DNA of 64,000 nucleotides, from NCBI GenBank assembly GCA_965249035.1, contig CBDFKV010000005.1, forward strand, positions 66,273 through 130,272, read 5' to 3'. Of the stretch, positions 60,450-64,000 are shown piece after piece. A program made the position numbers and the translations under genes. The DNA comes from CBDFKV01 sp965249035 (GTDB taxonomy: Bacteria; Pseudomonadota; Gammaproteobacteria; Arenicellales; Poriferihabitantaceae). A model generated the notes under the pieces. It saw only the letters and a program-made list of their open reading frames with translations, was not told where the DNA came from and made no database searches. Position 1 is the stretch's first letter, and each line of letters opens with the position of its first letter.

Positions 60450-61492
60450 CCACATACCCAGAGCGGCAGAAAATAGTTTTGTGGATTAACCAGGCCACTG
60501 ATGCTGGCGCAACTAAATCCAAAGCCTGTTACACGCTTGGAATCAGCATCAGAACAATCCAGCGCTGGGTAGGTGCGGGTGGTAGTGTTATTGCTGACCA
60601 AAGGCCAAGCGCCATCAGAACGGCTCCTGCAAACAAATTGACAGCAGATGAAAAAGACAACATTAAGCAGATTTGCTTCAGCACTGAGTTCGTGGATATC
60701 CCTCCATCAAGAATAGTTCCAATGCTGGCTGATAGAGGGGTATACATTGCCTCTGAATCTAGTTTTTACCGTGTCCTAAATGCCGAATATTTACTCTTGC
60801 ATAGAGGTAGAGCAAAGCGCAAAGGCACGTACAAAAAGCCAAAGAGTTTTACAGCTACACAGGCAAACCAGGTATGGAGCTGGGATATCACGCACTTACC
60901 GTCGCAGATTGTTGGCAGCCGGTTCTATCTATACATGATCGAGGATATTTACAGCAGGAAAATTGTTGGCTCAGACGTCTATGATTGCGAAACAGGTGAG
61001 CATGCTTCAGCTTTGTTGCAACGAGCCACCAGGGTCGAGAAAGCATCCAATGCCAGTCTTGTACTGCATTCGGATAACGGTTCGCCAATGAAGAGTTTTA
61101 CGATGCGGGCAAAGATGTATGACTTGGGTGTCATTCCTTCCCATAGCCGCCCAAGAGTAAGCAATGATAACCCCTATTCAGAATCGCTCTTCCGGACATT
61201 AAAATATTGCCCGACTTGGCCTAAGGAAGGGTTTACAGATATTGCTGAGGCACGTAAATGGGTTGCTAGGTTTGTTGCCTGGTATAACAACGAACATCGC
61301 CATAGCCGAATTAAGTTTGTGACTCCAAATGAGCGCCATAACGGCCTGGACATCGAAATTCTAAAGCAGCGAAAAGACCTTTACGAAAAGAAAAAGCAAG
61401 AAAACTCGTCACGGTGGTCAGGCCCCACTAGAAACTGGGAGCCTATTGATACTGTCTATCTGAATCCAGAAAAACAAAAGATCGCAGCGTGA
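60446..61492 (+). CDS. IS3-like transposase OrfB (integrase core)
   Basis: 348 residues with the retroviral-integrase-like DDE core: first Asp in WSWDITHLP (near 147), second in HSDNGSPM (near 209) and Glu in NPYSESLFRTLKY (near 245), the D-D-35-E spacing of IS3. An N-terminal helix-turn-helix region (ACYTLGISIRTIQRW, about 28-42) and the HTH_21-type linker precede it. Length is normal and the frame is intact; probably active together with OrfA. Confidence 0.9.
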   Translation: MTTYPERQKIVLWINQATDAGATKSKACYTLGISIRTIQRWVGAGGSVIADQRPSAIRTAPANKLTADEKDNIKQICFSTEFVDIPPSRIVPMLADRGVYIASESSFYRVLNAEYLLLHRGRAKRKGTYKKPKSFTATQANQVWSWDITHLPSQIVGSRFYLYMIEDIYSRKIVGSDVYDCETGEHASALLQRATRVEKASNASLVLHSDNGSPMKSFTMRAKMYDLGVIPSHSRPRVSNDNPYSESLFRTLKYCPTWPKEGFTDIAEARKWVARFVAWYNNEHRHSRIKFVTPNERHNGLDIEILKQRKDLYEKKKQENSSRWSGPTRNWEPIDTVYLNPEKQKIAA

Positions 61493-61664
61493 GTATCTTG
61501 AGAAAAAACGACAACTACCTTGAAAAACGCCGTTCCGTTTGATCGTGAACGATTTTGGGGTGTTCGCCGGAATCGATTTTACCCTGTTTGATCCATCATA
61601 AAACCACTGGAATTCTTTAACGTAATGCGGCACATCAGCCTCTCATTTTTATTGCGAGGTTGCT

Positions 61665-63209
61665 ATGCCGACAAAGAGGGTTCCAATGAAGAAAATTACC
61701 GAGGTGTTACGCCTCAGATACGAAGCTAAACTCAGTATTGGGCAGATCGCCCGCGCCAGCAATCTATCCAAAGGCGCTATCAGCAAATACATCCGGCTTG
61801 CCCAGGAAAATGGGATCAGCTGGCCACTGACTCCAGGTCTTGACGAAGCCAAGCTCGAAGCGCTGTTGTTTCCGGTTAAAGCCAAACATCAGCGCTTTGC
61901 GCAGCCTGATTACTTTGAAGTACACCAAGAACTCAAAACCAAGGGAGTGACCTTACAGTTGCTGTGGGAAGAATACGCAGCGGTACACGGCGTACAGGCT
62001 TACCAATACAGCCAGTATTGTCATCATTATCGAATCTGGCGAGGTAAACAAAAACGCAGCATGCGTCAGCACCACCGAGCGGGCGAGAAGCTGTTTATCG
62101 ACTACTGCGGCCCGACGGTTGATGTTATTGACTCACGCAGTGGTGAGGTTCGTAGTGCGCAAATATTCGTCAGCGTGCTGGGGGCCTCAAGCTATACCTA
62201 CGCCGAAGCAACCTGGAGCCAAACACTACCTGATTGGATCGCATCGAATCAGCGTGCGCTGCGCTTTTACGGCGGTGTGCCGCAACTGCTGATCCCCGAT
62301 AATCTCAAGTCTGCGGTCACGACAGCCAGTCGGTATGCGCCCAAGATTAATGCAACCTATGCTGAGATGGCGGCTCATTATCAAACGGCGGTGCTCCCCA
62401 CCAGGCCCGCAAAACCAAAGGACAAGCCTAAGGCGGAAGCGGGAGTTTTGCTGGTGGAGCGCTGGATATTAGCCCGCCTGCGGCATCAGTCCTTCTTCTC
62501 TTTGGCCGAGCTAAACCGGCACATCAAGGAGCTGCTTATCAGTCTTAACCAACGGCCTTTCCAGGGTCGGGAGGAAAGCCGTAAAGATTTGTTTGAATCC
62601 ATTGATCAGCCGGCACTCAAGGCGCTACCGCACGATGATTATGTCTATGCCCAGTGGCGCAAAGCCAAGCCAGGGATTGATTATCACGTGCAAGCAGATA
62701 AGCGCTTTTACAGCGTGCCACATGTGCTGGTTGGCGAAGTGCTGGACCTGCGCATCACCGCCACTACAGTGGAAGCGATGCATAAAGGTAAACGCGTCGC
62801 CAGCCATGCACGGATAAACAGTGGGCATATCAGGCACAGCACATTAACCGAGCATATGCCGAAGTCGCATCAAGCTCATCGTGACTGGTCGCCTGGGCGT
62901 TTTATCAACTGGGCCAGAAAGATTGGGCCGTGCACCACTGAAGTGATCAAGCGCCAGCTGCACAACCGGCCACACCCAGAGCATGGCTATCGTGCTTGCC
63001 TGGGCTTGCTCAACTTGAGCCGCCGTTATGAGGATACACGCCTTGGAAGTGCCTGCAAACGCGCTTTGTCAATCCGCTCAACCAGCTACAGCAGTATCAC
63101 CTCGATTCTCAGCAAGGGTCTGGATCAACAACCCCTTGATGAAGTAGACGATCTACAAAACGAACTCCCCCTGCACCGCAACTTGCGTGGTGCGGACTAT
63201 TATCACTAA
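61665..63209 (+). CDS. istA: IS21-family transposase IstA
   Basis: 514 residues, full length. An N-terminal helix-turn-helix (LSIGQIARASNLSKGAISKYIRLAQ, about 22-47) is followed by the DDE core: first Asp in LFIDYCGPTVDV (near 144), second in LIPDNLKSAV (near 209) and Glu near AEAGVLLVERW (near 258), then an IstA C-terminal beta domain (KRFYSVPHVLVGEVLDLRI). Transposition needs the AAA+ helper IstB, which is broken here. The left IS21 end lies somewhere in 61530-61660 and was not resolved. Confidence 0.93.
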   Translation: MPTKRVPMKKITEVLRLRYEAKLSIGQIARASNLSKGAISKYIRLAQENGISWPLTPGLDEAKLEALLFPVKAKHQRFAQPDYFEVHQELKTKGVTLQLLWEEYAAVHGVQAYQYSQYCHHYRIWRGKQKRSMRQHHRAGEKLFIDYCGPTVDVIDSRSGEVRSAQIFVSVLGASSYTYAEATWSQTLPDWIASNQRALRFYGGVPQLLIPDNLKSAVTTASRYAPKINATYAEMAAHYQTAVLPTRPAKPKDKPKAEAGVLLVERWILARLRHQSFFSLAELNRHIKELLISLNQRPFQGREESRKDLFESIDQPALKALPHDDYVYAQWRKAKPGIDYHVQADKRFYSVPHVLVGEVLDLRITATTVEAMHKGKRVASHARINSGHIRHSTLTEHMPKSHQAHRDWSPGRFINWARKIGPCTTEVIKRQLHNRPHPEHGYRACLGLLNLSRRYEDTRLGSACKRALSIRSTSYSSITSILSKGLDQQPLDEVDDLQNELPLHRNLRGADYYH

Positions 63210-63222
63210 CCGGACACAAAAA

Positions 63223-63978
63223 TGTTATATCAACAAACCATAGAACAGCTACGAAACTTAAAACTAAGCGGCATGCTCGATGCACTGGAGCAACAACGCA
63301 GCCAGGTACAAACCCACGATCTAGCCTTTGAAGAACGGCTCGGCTTGCTGTATTGAGCGGGAGGTGCTACACCGTGGAAGAGCGGCGCTTGTGTCGCTTG
63401 CTCAGAGCCGCCAAGCTTAGAATCAAAGCCTGTGTAGAAGATATCGATTACCGCCATCCCCGGGGGCTGGATAAATCCAAGATGGCCTCACTAGCGAGTT
63501 GCGACTGGATCGTGCAATCACTCAATCTATGCATCGTTGGCCCCACTGGCTGCGGCAAAACCTGGTTAGCTTGTGCTTTAGGTAATCAAGCCTGTCGCCG
63601 GGGCTATTCGGTGCGATATCTGCGCCTGCCGACCTTCTTTGAGCAATTGCGCATTGCTCATGCTGATGGCACCTATGTTCGATTAATGAATCAGCTGCTC
63701 AGAACCGACTTGCTGATCCTGGATGATTGGGGAATACAAAAAATATCGACCACACACAACGCCAGGATTTGATGGAAGTGATAGAGGATCGACATGGTCG
63801 TAAATCCACCGCCATTACCAGCCAGCTACCGATCGAACATTGGCACGAAACTATCGGTGAAGCGACCATCGCGGATGCAATTCTTGATCGATTATTACAC
63901 GGTGCTCACCGTCTTGAATTACGGGGTGAATCGATGCGAAAAAATACGCCAAACGAAATTGATCGTGAACGCTTATAA
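63223..63978 (+). pseudogene. istB: IS21 helper ATPase IstB, broken by three indels
   Basis: It starts MLYQQTIEQLRNLKLSGMLDALEQQ, as in IstB, then LGLLY is followed by a stop where LGLLIEREVLHREERRL is expected; extra bases near 63352 and 63374 account for this. The middle frame holds Walker A (VGPTGCGKTWLA) and Walker B (LLILDDWG). A further two-base surplus near 63740 shifts the last part, which ends with HTQRQDLMEVIEDRHGRKSTAITSQLPIEHWHETIG. With three breaks, no functional IstB can be made from this copy. The right IS21 end lies outside the window. Confidence 0.88.
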
Positions 63979-64000
63979 TTGAAAACAGGCCCAGTGGCTA

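Larger units (their letters stand above)
59900..61526 (+). mobile_element. IS3-like element, ends approximate
   Basis: Two coupled genes are flanked by imperfect inverted repeats of about 20 bp: TGTCAGGATAGTTGTCG at about 59900 and the related complement ending at about 61526 (CGACAACTACCTTGA). The exact ends and target duplication could not be fixed by eye. Confidence 0.65.

Noticed and set aside
1..64000. tRNA, rRNA, CRISPR arrays and riboswitches
   Set aside because: None recognised by eye on either strand.

Overview
The window looks like part of a gammaproteobacterial genome, possibly marine or aquatic; this rests on gene families and moderate base composition, as there is no rRNA or housekeeping marker. 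Its left part is the transfer region of an integrating conjugative element (ICE) of the PFGI-1/SXT-TOL-related class. The rest is accessory DNA, ending in a dense insertion-sequence cluster.

Region 1 (1-12.6 kb), conjugation: a cut-off TIGR03749 protein, then TraB-like TIGR03752, the TIGR03751 lipoprotein, the TIGR03744 (VirB4/TraC-like) ATPase, TIGR03757, TIGR03756 (TraU-like), TIGR03755, a small membrane protein and a TraG-N mating-pair protein. Most are coupled by stop/start overlaps. Three cargo genes, one on the opposite strand, split TIGR03757 from TIGR03756.

Region 2 (12.7-28.7 kb), surface and secretion cargo: a 1866-residue DUF4347 protein with a C-type-lectin-like domain and six bacterial-cadherin/Ig-like repeats. 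It is followed by a tightly packed set: a TolC-like outer-membrane protein, two HlyD-like adaptors, an M50 metalloprotease fused to a PqqD-like N-terminus and a lipoyl/HlyD C-terminus, and a secreted calcium-binding metzincin. A LysM/Sel1/coiled-coil protein lies beyond. There is no ABC ATPase. This is the best candidate for a poorly described system: a type-I-like exporter for a giant adhesin in which a membrane protease takes the place of the ABC transporter.

Region 3 (28.7-37.1 kb), restriction-modification: a GHKL ATPase-PD-(D/E)XK endonuclease convergent with a C5 cytosine methyltransferase; a serine invertase inside a pair of 39-bp inverted repeats; a single-chain adenine methyltransferase fused to a BsuBI/PstI-type nuclease; and a second serine recombinase. 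The invertible-looking segment sits between the starts of the two modification genes, which suggests a switch.

Region 4 (37.2-46.4 kb): three AhpD-like CxxC proteins, a URO-D/MtaA-like protein, an arsR-arsP operon with a candidate operator, a Tn3-family remnant, and a SNF2 helicase-SWIM protein pair.

Region 5 (46.4-58.3 kb), metabolic cassettes: a minimal tyrosine recombinase, a ferric-reductase-like flavocytochrome (start region shifted), an SDR, two PhzF paralogues, a molybdopterin oxidoreductase, cupins and a glyoxalase. The glyoxalase lies on an 848-bp unit present twice; one copy was later split by IS66. A recurrent intergenic motif and an attC-like imperfect palindrome with truncated GNAT starts suggest a decayed gene-cassette origin.

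Region 6 (53.6-64 kb), insertion sequences: IS66 (complete, 21-bp inverted repeats, 8-bp target duplication, frameshifted tnpA and tnpC), IS1182 (18-bp inverted repeats, 4-bp duplication), an IS3-like element, and IS21 with istB broken by three indels. All functional statements come from reading the sequence and recalled family knowledge; no database search was run.
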